The notes beneath the pieces were generated by a model. That model did not search any database, was not told the DNA's origin, and was given only the letters and a program-made list of their open reading frames with translations. From Sipunculus nudus (taxonomy: Eukaryota; Annelida; Sipuncula; Golfingiida; Sipunculidae), in assembly GCA_026874595.1 (NCBI GenBank), contig CM049315.1, positions 17,505,664 through 17,569,663 on the forward strand: a stretch of DNA of 64,000 nucleotides, in the 5' to 3' direction. The position numbers and the translations under genes are program-made. This document shows positions 28,339-36,829 of the stretch, piece after piece; position 1 is the stretch's first letter, and each line of letters begins with the position of its first letter.

Positions 28339-29556
28339 TCACAATCCCGTTGCGACCCACTCTTCCAACAATCCGTACCAGTCCTCAGATGCGTAAGTTT
28401 TTAGATACATACGATCATCACACGTCAATGTGCGCGTGTCGACAGACGATGCACAAACGGGAAGTTCAACCGTGAACCCCCGTGTGCCGTCTGGGTACAC
28501 CTGCCATGAGATCCTAAAACTTTCACGGTAGTAGTCGACGTGAGCTGATAGGGTTCGGAGCGCATTGCGGCATATATGCAAGAAGCCTGTGCAGCTGAAG
28601 GTGCACGACTTTAGCGAGAGGTAGCCTCCTGGCAGGCCGCAATTGTGTGGGTCATCGATCATGATGTCCAGACGGCACGAGTCCGGGTGCACGTTATGTT
28701 TAGCCATACAAGCGAATATTGTTCTCAACATGTGAACGGCTCTCTTCCCTGCGCCGACTGTAAATTCTACCGCCATGCACACCAAACTTTTCGCGTCCAG
28801 GAGGCTGGCACAGCCGGGATTCCTCGAGAACGCACGGTGCAGTCCTTGCAGGAGCACGAACGCCTCTTGCGATGCGTGCCCCGACCCATCTTTCCCTTGT
28901 TGTTCGTCAAGCAAGATCACCCGCGGTGCCTGTACAAAGGAGTTAACGTCATGGAGCAACGCGTGCACATTGACTTCCTCGATGCAGGACGAACCTTCCT
29001 CCGACCGATCCTGTTTGAAAGGCGTCACTTGATCAGGGAATACAGGATGCTCGCTGAGATACTTGCGCTTCATGGCAAGACAGGTGGAACACTCCCTGAA
29101 GGGAACCACTGCTCCGCTGTGTACAGGGTCGGCAAAAATATTAAGGTCCAGGCAACAGGTAGCGTCCTGTACGCGAGAGCGCATACCACCGATGTCCAAG
29201 ACGTCATTTGTGAACATCGGCACTGGCATATCTTTCGTGTTTGTGTAAAAAACTCCGGGGCGTCCGAATGGCAGGATGTCAGACTTTAGATCGTTTGACC
29301 GTTCATGTTGAATGTGTGGCAGTTGCCCTTGCGCCACGTCTTTCCCATATGCGGACAGTGACATTTCTCTGAACCTTTTTGAACTTTTGCTCGGGTCAAA
29401 CAGTATCGTGTTCAACCGATATGCCGCTTTCAGTTTGAGGGCACTGTTGTATATGCGTGTTTTCCGTTTCGACCTGTGACGTTTCCCCTTGGGACCCGCT
29501 ACGGTGCGCCTGGTTGCACTCGTTGACGTTTGACGTCCCATTGATTTCATTCGCAT
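28339..29556 (-). CDS. Basic CxxC protein, candidate nuclear egress lamina protein (UL31-like)
   Basis: The ATG at 29556 is used; a TTG two codons earlier is ignored. The 405-aa product has a strongly basic N-terminus (GPKGKRHRSKRKTR), then a Cys pair, about 20 residues, C-x2-C (ECSTC), and His residues about 125-145 further on. UL31 proteins have a basic N-terminus and a Cys...Cys-x2-Cys...His zinc site with broadly similar spacing. The neighbour at 29623-31593, cysteine-rich and on the same strand, fits UL32, and UL31-UL32 are adjacent in the same order and direction in mammalian herpesviruses. UL31 binds a membrane partner to bud capsids through the inner nuclear membrane. Sequence likeness is weak; the call rests on layout plus the zinc pattern. 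Confidence 0.45.
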   Translation of the reverse strand: MRMKSMGRQTSTSATRRTVAGPKGKRHRSKRKTRIYNSALKLKAAYRLNTILFDPSKSSKRFREMSLSAYGKDVAQGQLPHIQHERSNDLKSDILPFGRPGVFYTNTKDMPVPMFTNDVLDIGGMRSRVQDATCCLDLNIFADPVHSGAVVPFRECSTCLAMKRKYLSEHPVFPDQVTPFKQDRSEEGSSCIEEVNVHALLHDVNSFVQAPRVILLDEQQGKDGSGHASQEAFVLLQGLHRAFSRNPGCASLLDAKSLVCMAVEFTVGAGKRAVHMLRTIFACMAKHNVHPDSCRLDIMIDDPHNCGLPGGYLSLKSCTFSCTGFLHICRNALRTLSAHVDYYRESFRISWQVYPDGTRGFTVELPVCASSVDTRTLTCDDRMYLKTYASEDWYGLLEEWVATGL

Positions 29557-29622
29557 GACCAATGTGTGCTATACTCCCGCGAATACACAGATGGTATTTC
29601 ATCTCGTTGCACGTCCTAATAA

Positions 29623-31593
29623 TCAACCGGACAAGCACACGCCGGGGTCACAGTACACTTTATGTCCCTGTAACACTTGCATGCACCGTTTCAACCACAG
29701 GGGGCGAAACCTACAAGAACTGTTGAAATTTCCGTACACGACGTACATTAATGCTGCGACAACTGCCGAACCGCAAGGCAGCGAAGAATCCTTTTCGTAC
29801 ATCACACCCATCCGTGCCCTGTTCAATGCGCACAGCGGAGACGAAAACGCGTGATGGTAAAAAACCGAGGGGTTCAAACCCTTCAATAGGAATCCGTCGA
29901 GTGGATCCACGTCGCGTTGAGACATGTCTGACAAGCGCTTTTGCAACGTGTTTAACACAGAGACGAATGTGTTAACGTTGGCAACCGGCTGCATTGCGCA
30001 CGCCTTCTCCATGCCTAACGACAATAGCATATGTTCTATCACACGGTACCAATCGTAGAATGCGCACATGCCGCACAGCAAGCACTCTGTCGGTGTGTCT
30101 TCCGGTGCCAGTTCCCAATCGACTGCCCATTCCACACCCTCAGGCGGGGTGACAGCAGGAAAAAAGGACTTGTTTTTACCTCTTAACAGGTTGAGTCGGC
30201 TTCTCTGCGACGTTCGCAGAACAACGGACCGAACCTCTTCCAGTGTTTCCGCCATCCGGCGGTACGCAATGCCGGCCTCTGAGGGTTCTGCCGCAACACA
30301 GGCCCCCGCTTCCTCAGCAGCAGAAGGCGTCAACGCATTATTTTCGTGTTGAAGTAATGCGTCAGGTTGGTGCCAAGAACGACCGCAGTGGGAACTGTAA
30401 CCCCGCAGTACAAGCGTGGGGGACACGGTTCTCGTCGCTTCTGTCTCTCTACCTGTGTTGTTTCGTTCCCTTCCTGTCGGGTAAGGCCGAAACCGAGAGA
30501 AATCAGGGGCACGTCCCGAACGCGCAGCGCGTTGTGCAACATGTCCGGTTGTTATGTTTTCTTCGCACTGAACCGTATCTGTATCACGTGTAAAGTCACA
30601 CATGAAGTCCCACCTGCGCTGAAACGAACGAACATATTCTGACATGTCTGACCCACACACGCCAAAGCACGCGTCTGCCATCATGCAGGTAATGTCTTTG
30701 AACCTCGACGATGCATCGGCTTTAACACAAAGAGCCTCTTCGTACTCTTCCGGGTGCAAACCCGCTGTGTCCGTTTGTTGTCTGTTGCCACTCGCGTTCG
30801 TGTCGCCTTGGTGGATGTCGTCGGTCGTGGGTAGTCTAGGTAACTCTAAACCGGACGTCACAACCCACGGCCCGATAACACGCGCACTGTCTGCGCTAGT
30901 GTCTACCCTGTCGTTCGCCGGAGTGTTATGGAAGCCTTGGCTGGCAGAACGTTGCCAGAGGGCCAACCCATTGTGTAACTGCAAAATCTGAGCTACAATG
31001 TGGCTGTTATTGTGCACGTGCCACGTCCTCCACATATCCCCCCTTTCAATGCGTAAGAGCGGCCTGTTGCCATCCACACGTCCAGCATTATCGTGTCCTG
31101 TATTGAACGACGAGAACTGGCAGCGGTTGTGGATGAAGTGCACATGAAATATTTCGGGTGTGATTGAATTCAATACTTCTTCGTCTAACGCGTTCGAAAT
31201 ATCATCGGGATCAGCGGCGGGCCGTGCTTCGAGCCGTGTCAGAGCTGCGTGTACGCGGCGCCAGTAAAGAATGACGAGGGACGTGGTCAGGCTAGAAAAG
31301 AAAGGTTTAAACTGCATGGCGTTAGCAAAACCTTCCACCCACTCACAAAACTGTTCATCGCGTGCAGCACGTGCATTAAACGCACAAACAGCGCACACCT
31401 GGCTTCCCCTTATGGCACCTACGTACTGTGAAGCGAGTAAGGGCCCATCAAAATCGCCGTATCGCTCACGATATCTTTTCCACCGGTGGCTGGTTAGTAT
31501 CTCGGCTGGGGACGCATGCAATCCGTCTTTTAGTCCTTCTTGAAAACAGCTCTCGCGTTTTTGTGTCGTTCTGTTCGTTTCATGACACGCCAT
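29623..31593 (-). CDS. Cysteine-rich 656-aa protein, candidate packaging protein UL32-like
   Basis: Start is set at the ATG at 31593, with a GTG three codons upstream ignored. Two CxxC clusters are visible: C67-x2-C70 (QVCAVC) and C504-x2-C507-x2-C510 (ECLLCGMC). There is also a C-terminal Cys/His set at about C637, H644, C648 and C653, so one or more zinc sites are likely. The central 200 residues are hydrophilic and low in conservation signals. UL32-family proteins are about 600 residues, hold conserved CxxC motifs and help capsids reach and package DNA in the nucleus. The stop lies 66 bp from the start of the UL31-like gene, with which it probably shares the poly(A) site at 28270. Family call is by cysteine pattern and order only. 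Confidence 0.45.
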   Translation of the reverse strand: MACHETNRTTQKRESCFQEGLKDGLHASPAEILTSHRWKRYRERYGDFDGPLLASQYVGAIRGSQVCAVCAFNARAARDEQFCEWVEGFANAMQFKPFFSSLTTSLVILYWRRVHAALTRLEARPAADPDDISNALDEEVLNSITPEIFHVHFIHNRCQFSSFNTGHDNAGRVDGNRPLLRIERGDMWRTWHVHNNSHIVAQILQLHNGLALWQRSASQGFHNTPANDRVDTSADSARVIGPWVVTSGLELPRLPTTDDIHQGDTNASGNRQQTDTAGLHPEEYEEALCVKADASSRFKDITCMMADACFGVCGSDMSEYVRSFQRRWDFMCDFTRDTDTVQCEENITTGHVAQRAARSGRAPDFSRFRPYPTGRERNNTGRETEATRTVSPTLVLRGYSSHCGRSWHQPDALLQHENNALTPSAAEEAGACVAAEPSEAGIAYRRMAETLEEVRSVVLRTSQRSRLNLLRGKNKSFFPAVTPPEGVEWAVDWELAPEDTPTECLLCGMCAFYDWYRVIEHMLLSLGMEKACAMQPVANVNTFVSVLNTLQKRLSDMSQRDVDPLDGFLLKGLNPSVFYHHAFSSPLCALNRARMGVMYEKDSSLPCGSAVVAALMYVVYGNFNSSCRFRPLWLKRCMQVLQGHKVYCDPGVCLSG

Positions 31594-31834
31594 GGATGTC
31601 ACGCTTGTCCCCGAAACATGCAGCGCGAGTATCCTGGTATTTTGTATACAACGAAATACATAACAACAAACGTACCATATATAGACATCTGCCCACTCAT
31701 CACAAGAACACTTCCGAAATAGATCGATTATGAAACTTTAATAATAACTCATGTATGTAATACAAACCGTGCCCGCATATGCATCTGGATAACCCCTTTC
31801 TCCACCCCACCCCCCCGTAATCCGTTTATCACCG

Positions 31835-34800
31835 TTAATTTACACTAAACCTTGTAATCGCACGCCATCCGCCACTGCACCGGTTATGGAAACAATAGTA
31901 GACAAGGCTAAACCTCAAGGGAGCATCTAATAATTGCTCACCTTTGGTAGGGCGACGGCGACAGTACCGTTTTAGGTCCTCAGCGTCTTGCGAGTCCTGT
32001 GACACGTAATCGTCCCCTGACATGTCACCCTCTTCTGAGCACGTGTCAACCGGTTCACCTTCGTCCAGATTGAAACCTTTTTGGCGCAAATACGTCTCAA
32101 GGCCATCCACGGACGCGGTCGGGTGTAGCGAGCAGCGGAGACGCAATCTGCAATCAGAGCGTGTCGTATGGTCGTAGTACACACACGCTGGCCAGGACGT
32201 GTTGTTGTCATTACGCTTACTTGCGGCATGCACCGGGGGAGATATCTGAAATTCGACACAGATACCGTGAGCTCTGACCTCAGCTTCCTGTCTGGTACCT
32301 GCCCAATGCCTGCTGCGTTTTGCATGTATGAAACCTAACCGCAGAAACTCATCCGCGATCTGAAACAAGGGCCTCGGACGTTTGTCGGTCGGTAAGGTTG
32401 AAGCGGCTGGCAATTGAGGACCTGTCAGAAGTGCTTCCAGCATGCAGGGCTTCACGACAATGTTTAACGCTTTCAAAAGGGAGTCACCCGTACAAAGAGA
32501 CAAGTCGGCGGGAGTTGCATGCAGGAGCCGAGGGTGGTTTGTTCCCCAGTGGCACAAAATTAATTGGGCACAGCGAGAAAACTTGTCCTGCTCGCGCGTG
32601 CTTTCAACCACCCGCATAGCCATTTGGTCCACTGCATGTACAGGGGCATCCGGGCCGTTTGTTGGGCAATTGCGTAAAAATGACGACACAGACAAACCCG
32701 AGCGTCCACGCTGCTTGATCACCAGACCTCTTTTCAGGTGTTCGTTCGAGTGCATAGCCGGAAACGGGTCCTTGTGCATCAGTCCAACAGTTGGGTCCAA
32801 GTGGTTGCGCAGGCACGTTTCGCGCATGACATCCGGGTCGGAACCGTGGCACAGGGTCGGTACCACTGTCAGGGGGTCGAACGGTTGACTACCGTCGGCT
32901 TTACCGGAATGTGGCATACGGCACTGGCCCCTGAAGACGGCCATGTCTATAAACCGTTCTAAGTTAGCCTCTTTTCCCAACCTGTGGACCAACGGCCGCA
33001 AACTCTCATCGGCCCTCAAAAATCCAAAAAGCATGTCTTGATACGAGAGGAAAGCTTCGGCTGATTCGAAACAAACGTTAGGCGGGAGCTGCACGACCAC
33101 CCTGAGCGACCGTGTCCGCTGCAGTTCGGTGAGAGTGCGCAGCAGGTTATCTTCGTCTGCGCTCACGCGACGGTTGTCATCCAACGGTCTCATGTTTGCA
33201 CGGCTTGGTACCTGCGAAGGGTTTTCATCGTACACGGCGCAACACGGGGGCAGCGAGTTTGACATGTATACGAACAACCTGCTTCCAAGTATGTCTGGGT
33301 GTGTGGCCATGTACGATTCAAGTTCGGATTTTCCATGGGCGCCCTTCGTCAAAACGGAAGCGGCTGCAGATTCTGTGTCCGTTTTCTCTGGTCCCAGTGC
33401 CACACGCACAGACCCCACGAGACCCATGACGGATGTGTACAAAGCCCTCGCAATAGCGTACACTTCTGACAGGGTTGGAGCGTCATATTGAGTCCTGTAT
33501 GTCATGTCTACGTCGAACATGACGGAAAACAAACTCAGTACGGGGTCCACTTTCACGTGCAAAGATCCTCCTAACTCGTTCAGGCGCACGGTGTCGTAAT
33601 CGGATCGCCCAACCACGCACAAGGCCTGTTTCATGTCCATGTGGTAAAGGTAAGACAGTACATCACACACATGCAGTCCAGGATAAGCCCGTGCGACAGA
33701 CATCGCGTACTGGACACGGGCTTCCGCGCCTGTGTCGCTTGGCATTCCACTGACGCGTCTCCTCTCCACTTCCGCGAGGGCTGCCTTCACCCGTGCGGTA
33801 ATCCCAGCGTAATCCTTGGAAGCCCTCCATAACCGGCGGTCGGTGCAGACTGGGACGAAACCTCCCGACGTCTTGACGGGGCGCGACAACGCTGGGAGAA
33901 AACGGGCGTAGTTCCTGAACCGACCGCCGTCGCTCCCTTGCTGTAATGCATGTTGGGACACAAATGTAACACAATCCGCAAGTCTCGAAAAATGTGGAGA
34001 CGGGACATCTGTCACATTTCTGTAAACAGCGTTCCAATTTGAAACAGCCAGCTGTTTTAGAGCGTGTTGGTTCTTGATGGACAAGGCTGTGGTGCGCGTT
34101 ACACTGCTGTCGTGACCGCCGACAGAATCCAACCCCCAGTGCACGACGGCCGGGTCGTAACGTTTTAGCTTAGCCTGAGCTACGTCAAGGGGTGTGTCTG
34201 AGAACACAGCGCATAGCACATCCCGCATGTACCGTCCCAGCTTGCACCGCTCCAACAGTGGCATCACCTTATCAAGCTGCAAACGAATTTCATATTCCGC
34301 CTGCCGTTTGCACTGTCGGCAATTGTCCGAGACGGCCAGTGTCCAAATCGCGGGGCACATGGGGTGCACTGGCGGCCGTGTGTAGATGGGGCTTTGTCCG
34401 AATGCTTCCATGATCTTACGCACCACGGTGGCCACGTGGATCCTCATCCACGAAATGTTTGCAATCACGGCCGAGATCGTTTGGTGCTGGCACATTTCTA
34501 CATGCGTGTTGAATCCGTACCACCACCGCACAAACTCCACAAAATGGACGAGCCCCTCGTACCCGTAGGCGTTCGAAGAAGAGAGGCCGTGCAGGGATCC
34601 GTCTTCCAAGGACCGTTCAGTCAGACAGGGATGCATGTCGAAGGGGTTATGGGCTTTCACGCCTTGCCCTTCCAGCCAGTCTGACCACATCGCCCACAAC
34701 TTCACGTTGACAGACATGCTGCCCGCCCCGTCTGCTTTTTGTAGAGGTCGCATGGAGAACACGTGCAGTTGTAGAAGCGCAACGACAGACACGTGGGTGA

Positions 34801-35524
34801 TATCCCTGTGTGTGATTAACGAGGCAAAGGATGAATCCGTGTCGATGGACGCCCTGTGCTGGACATCCCACACACGGTCAATGTACAACCGCTTACAGAG
34901 GGTTTCGTACACGTGTGTGTCAGTGGGGCATTGCGAGGCCGCACCGGAAAGGGCCGGCGGCAGGTAAAAGCGCGACACGTGCTTTAACACGAAGTGGACG
35001 GAACTTGCCTTGCACACCCACCGGCGGATCTCGTCAGACGGATACAGTGAATTGCCAACGATTAAAGTTCTAGGTACATTACGTAGAACTAAAACGGGAA
35101 GCAGTGTTACGGTGCATGCAGCTGTACCGGTCTGCCCCCGTGGGATCTCATGTTTGTTTGTCAAAATGGCGAAGACGACGTTCACGGGACGGGCAGGAGA
35201 CAAACTATTGCACGCACGTGATTCCCCACGCGTTCCCCCTTTTCCCATGTCTCCGTTTGATGACAGGTATGTATTTTCCGCAGCTAAGTGGTCAAAGAGT
35301 AAGAGTGCGCGCCACTGCGGCGGGCTCACGCATGACCTCGTCCACACGTGTTCCGGCCCTTGTCCTTCGCCTTCTGAAATGCCGTCGTACACGTCCGGGT
35401 ACACCGTACTTATTAGAAGATCTGTCAGTTTGGCGTAATGGGCAGGTTTCACCCATACGGTGAGTTCACAGTCAGGATGCCAGCGTGGAAACAGTTGCTG
35501 GCAGGGGTGCTTCAGCTGTGCCAT
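31835..35524 (-). CDS. Helicase-primase primase subunit, UL52-like
   Basis: The frame opens at a GTG, but the first ATG (35524) gives 1,229 aa and leaves 24 bp to the divergent gene. Near the middle, FDVDM supplies the D-x-D metal site of archaeo-eukaryotic primases (Asp671, Asp673). At about 860-880, IDMAVFRGQCRMP followed by SGK matches the conserved primase segment with Arg and Lys for nucleotide binding. Near 1113-1132 a Cys/His cluster (PACVYY..., DCRLRLRCSLH) fits the C-terminal zinc finger. An acidic patch follows. UL52-type subunits make RNA primers at the fork, together with the UL5-type helicase whose end lies at the window start. Length is in the family range. Confidence 0.85.
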   Translation of the reverse strand: MAQLKHPCQQLFPRWHPDCELTVWVKPAHYAKLTDLLISTVYPDVYDGISEGEGQGPEHVWTRSCVSPPQWRALLLFDHLAAENTYLSSNGDMGKGGTRGESRACNSLSPARPVNVVFAILTNKHEIPRGQTGTAACTVTLLPVLVLRNVPRTLIVGNSLYPSDEIRRWVCKASSVHFVLKHVSRFYLPPALSGAASQCPTDTHVYETLCKRLYIDRVWDVQHRASIDTDSSFASLITHRDITHVSVVALLQLHVFSMRPLQKADGAGSMSVNVKLWAMWSDWLEGQGVKAHNPFDMHPCLTERSLEDGSLHGLSSSNAYGYEGLVHFVEFVRWWYGFNTHVEMCQHQTISAVIANISWMRIHVATVVRKIMEAFGQSPIYTRPPVHPMCPAIWTLAVSDNCRQCKRQAEYEIRLQLDKVMPLLERCKLGRYMRDVLCAVFSDTPLDVAQAKLKRYDPAVVHWGLDSVGGHDSSVTRTTALSIKNQHALKQLAVSNWNAVYRNVTDVPSPHFSRLADCVTFVSQHALQQGSDGGRFRNYARFLPALSRPVKTSGGFVPVCTDRRLWRASKDYAGITARVKAALAEVERRRVSGMPSDTGAEARVQYAMSVARAYPGLHVCDVLSYLYHMDMKQALCVVGRSDYDTVRLNELGGSLHVKVDPVLSLFSVMFDVDMTYRTQYDAPTLSEVYAIARALYTSVMGLVGSVRVALGPEKTDTESAAASVLTKGAHGKSELESYMATHPDILGSRLFVYMSNSLPPCCAVYDENPSQVPSRANMRPLDDNRRVSADEDNLLRTLTELQRTRSLRVVVQLPPNVCFESAEAFLSYQDMLFGFLRADESLRPLVHRLGKEANLERFIDMAVFRGQCRMPHSGKADGSQPFDPLTVVPTLCHGSDPDVMRETCLRNHLDPTVGLMHKDPFPAMHSNEHLKRGLVIKQRGRSGLSVSSFLRNCPTNGPDAPVHAVDQMAMRVVESTREQDKFSRCAQLILCHWGTNHPRLLHATPADLSLCTGDSLLKALNIVVKPCMLEALLTGPQLPAASTLPTDKRPRPLFQIADEFLRLGFIHAKRSRHWAGTRQEAEVRAHGICVEFQISPPVHAASKRNDNNTSWPACVYYDHTTRSDCRLRLRCSLHPTASVDGLETYLRQKGFNLDEGEPVDTCSEEGDMSGDDYVSQDSQDAEDLKRYCRRRPTKGEQLLDAPLRFSLVYYCFHNRCSGGWRAITRFSVN

Positions 35525-35548
35525 TTTCCACTGCGCTTCGTTGTTGCG

Positions 35549-36652
35549 ATGGGAGAAAGTGTCCAGGGTAGGTTTGATAGTTTCACATTCGACCTTATGG
35601 TCCGGAACAGGCACCCGGGAGGGGATGCGGACCCATGGCTCGAAAGTCTTTACTCGTTGGGTGTTGACGGCTTTCTGGAACTCGCAGACAGTGTGAACAG
35701 GGAGCGTGAAAAGGACGCCGCAGCCGACCGCGTGTCAGGCGGTGATTCGGACCTCTCAGCCAGAGACAAGGAGCGCCACGGGGCTCAAGTTGATATGTTC
35801 AAGCAGCTCTTACACCTGGACGATGTATCACGGGAGGTTGACGAGTGCAACCCTCTCAGCAAGAATTTCGTCGACGCCGCGGTTTACGGACTGACAGAGT
35901 GCGAAAACAACAAACGGAATATAGACGATATGATCAGGGCATTGGAAAGGCGTGTCACAACCTTGCGGGACCTTGTCCAACGTGAAAGCTGGGAAATACT
36001 TGAGGCAAACCGCCGGCACTTTGTACGCGAAGGAGTATCTGCTGCAACCACGGACTGTCCTCCTGGGGCAGCTGCAGAAACGTGGCCCGGAACGAAGGAC
36101 CACCAAGACGACGAGGCCAACTGGAGCGCGGCTAAGCGAGAACTGAGATCAGCCGAGGTGCTTCTGGCTGATGTGAAAAGGCACTCTAAAAAAGCGTCCG
36201 ACCGTCAGTCCAACATGTTGAAGACTGTTGTCAGTTCCTACCTGTTGTTCATCAACAAAGCAAAGATGGCTAAACGTGACGAAGCAACGAAAGTCTGTGT
36301 GGACCTGGCAAAAGCTTTATACAGCTCTGAAGGTGACGCAAGCGGGGACGTTGTTCCGGATGCTGAACGTGCAGTCAGTGCAGCCCGCGATATAATGAGC
36401 CATCAGTTTTTGGCAGAGGCACAGGAAGAAGCTGTGAACACGATGCTAGATGCTAATCTAAAAGGTGCGGTCCCGCTGCCGAGCAGTCGTATGAACCTGT
36501 GCGCGCCAGATGTACAAACAAGCCGCATGTGTTCGCAAGAATCTCCCGGAGCATCTGATGTATGCGACCCCAGTGGCCAGATTACACAGCCGCAAAGAGC
36601 AGTAAAAAAACATCACGCATGCGCATCATTGCCTGCTGTACAGCGCTCCTGA
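35549..36652 (+). CDS. Coiled-coil 367-aa protein divergent from the primase
   Basis: The open frame begins at an ATG at 35438, inside the primase coding region on the other strand. The ATG at 35549 (MGESVQGRF) avoids that overlap and is preferred. The product is charged and mostly helical, with heptad-like stretches near residues 80-160 and 195-240 and again near 270-310. A Ser/Pro/Cys-rich disordered tail follows. No enzyme motif or membrane segment is seen. Function is unknown; tegument or scaffold-like roles are possible. If the upstream ATG were used, 37 residues would be added. Confidence 0.65.
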   Translation: MGESVQGRFDSFTFDLMVRNRHPGGDADPWLESLYSLGVDGFLELADSVNREREKDAAADRVSGGDSDLSARDKERHGAQVDMFKQLLHLDDVSREVDECNPLSKNFVDAAVYGLTECENNKRNIDDMIRALERRVTTLRDLVQRESWEILEANRRHFVREGVSAATTDCPPGAAAETWPGTKDHQDDEANWSAAKRELRSAEVLLADVKRHSKKASDRQSNMLKTVVSSYLLFINKAKMAKRDEATKVCVDLAKALYSSEGDASGDVVPDAERAVSAARDIMSHQFLAEAQEEAVNTMLDANLKGAVPLPSSRMNLCAPDVQTSRMCSQESPGASDVCDPSGQITQPQRAVKKHHACASLPAVQRS

Positions 36653-36680
36653 ATGCATCATGTGACCCGCGGTACGTCAT

Positions 36681-36720
36681 GATATATATAAAAAACCACA
36701 TTCCATATATAAATATATAC
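36681..36720 (+). promoter_or_regulatory. TATA elements ahead of the kinase-nuclease gene
   Basis: Two strong TATA-like runs, GATATATATAAAAAACC and CCATATATAAATATATACC, lie 110-150 bp upstream of the ATG at 36830. No other TATA-like element stands out before the start codon. Confidence 0.55.
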
Positions 36721-36829
36721 CGATAACATACGGGTCATGTACCATTCAGGAACACATTCTCAAGGGAGCACGAAGAGAGGGCCGGTGTTCCTTGCATACG
36801 ACAAATCCGAACCCGTGATCTTATAGATC

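Noticed and set aside
28339-29556. Zinc-finger transcription factor as an alternative for the CxxC protein
   Set aside because: Only one CxxC and widely spaced partners; spacing is closer to the UL31 pattern than to tandem zinc fingers.
35438-35548. Upstream ATG extension of the 367-aa gene
   Set aside because: Would overlap the primase N-terminus on the other strand; the ATG at 35549 gives a clean 24-bp divergent spacer.
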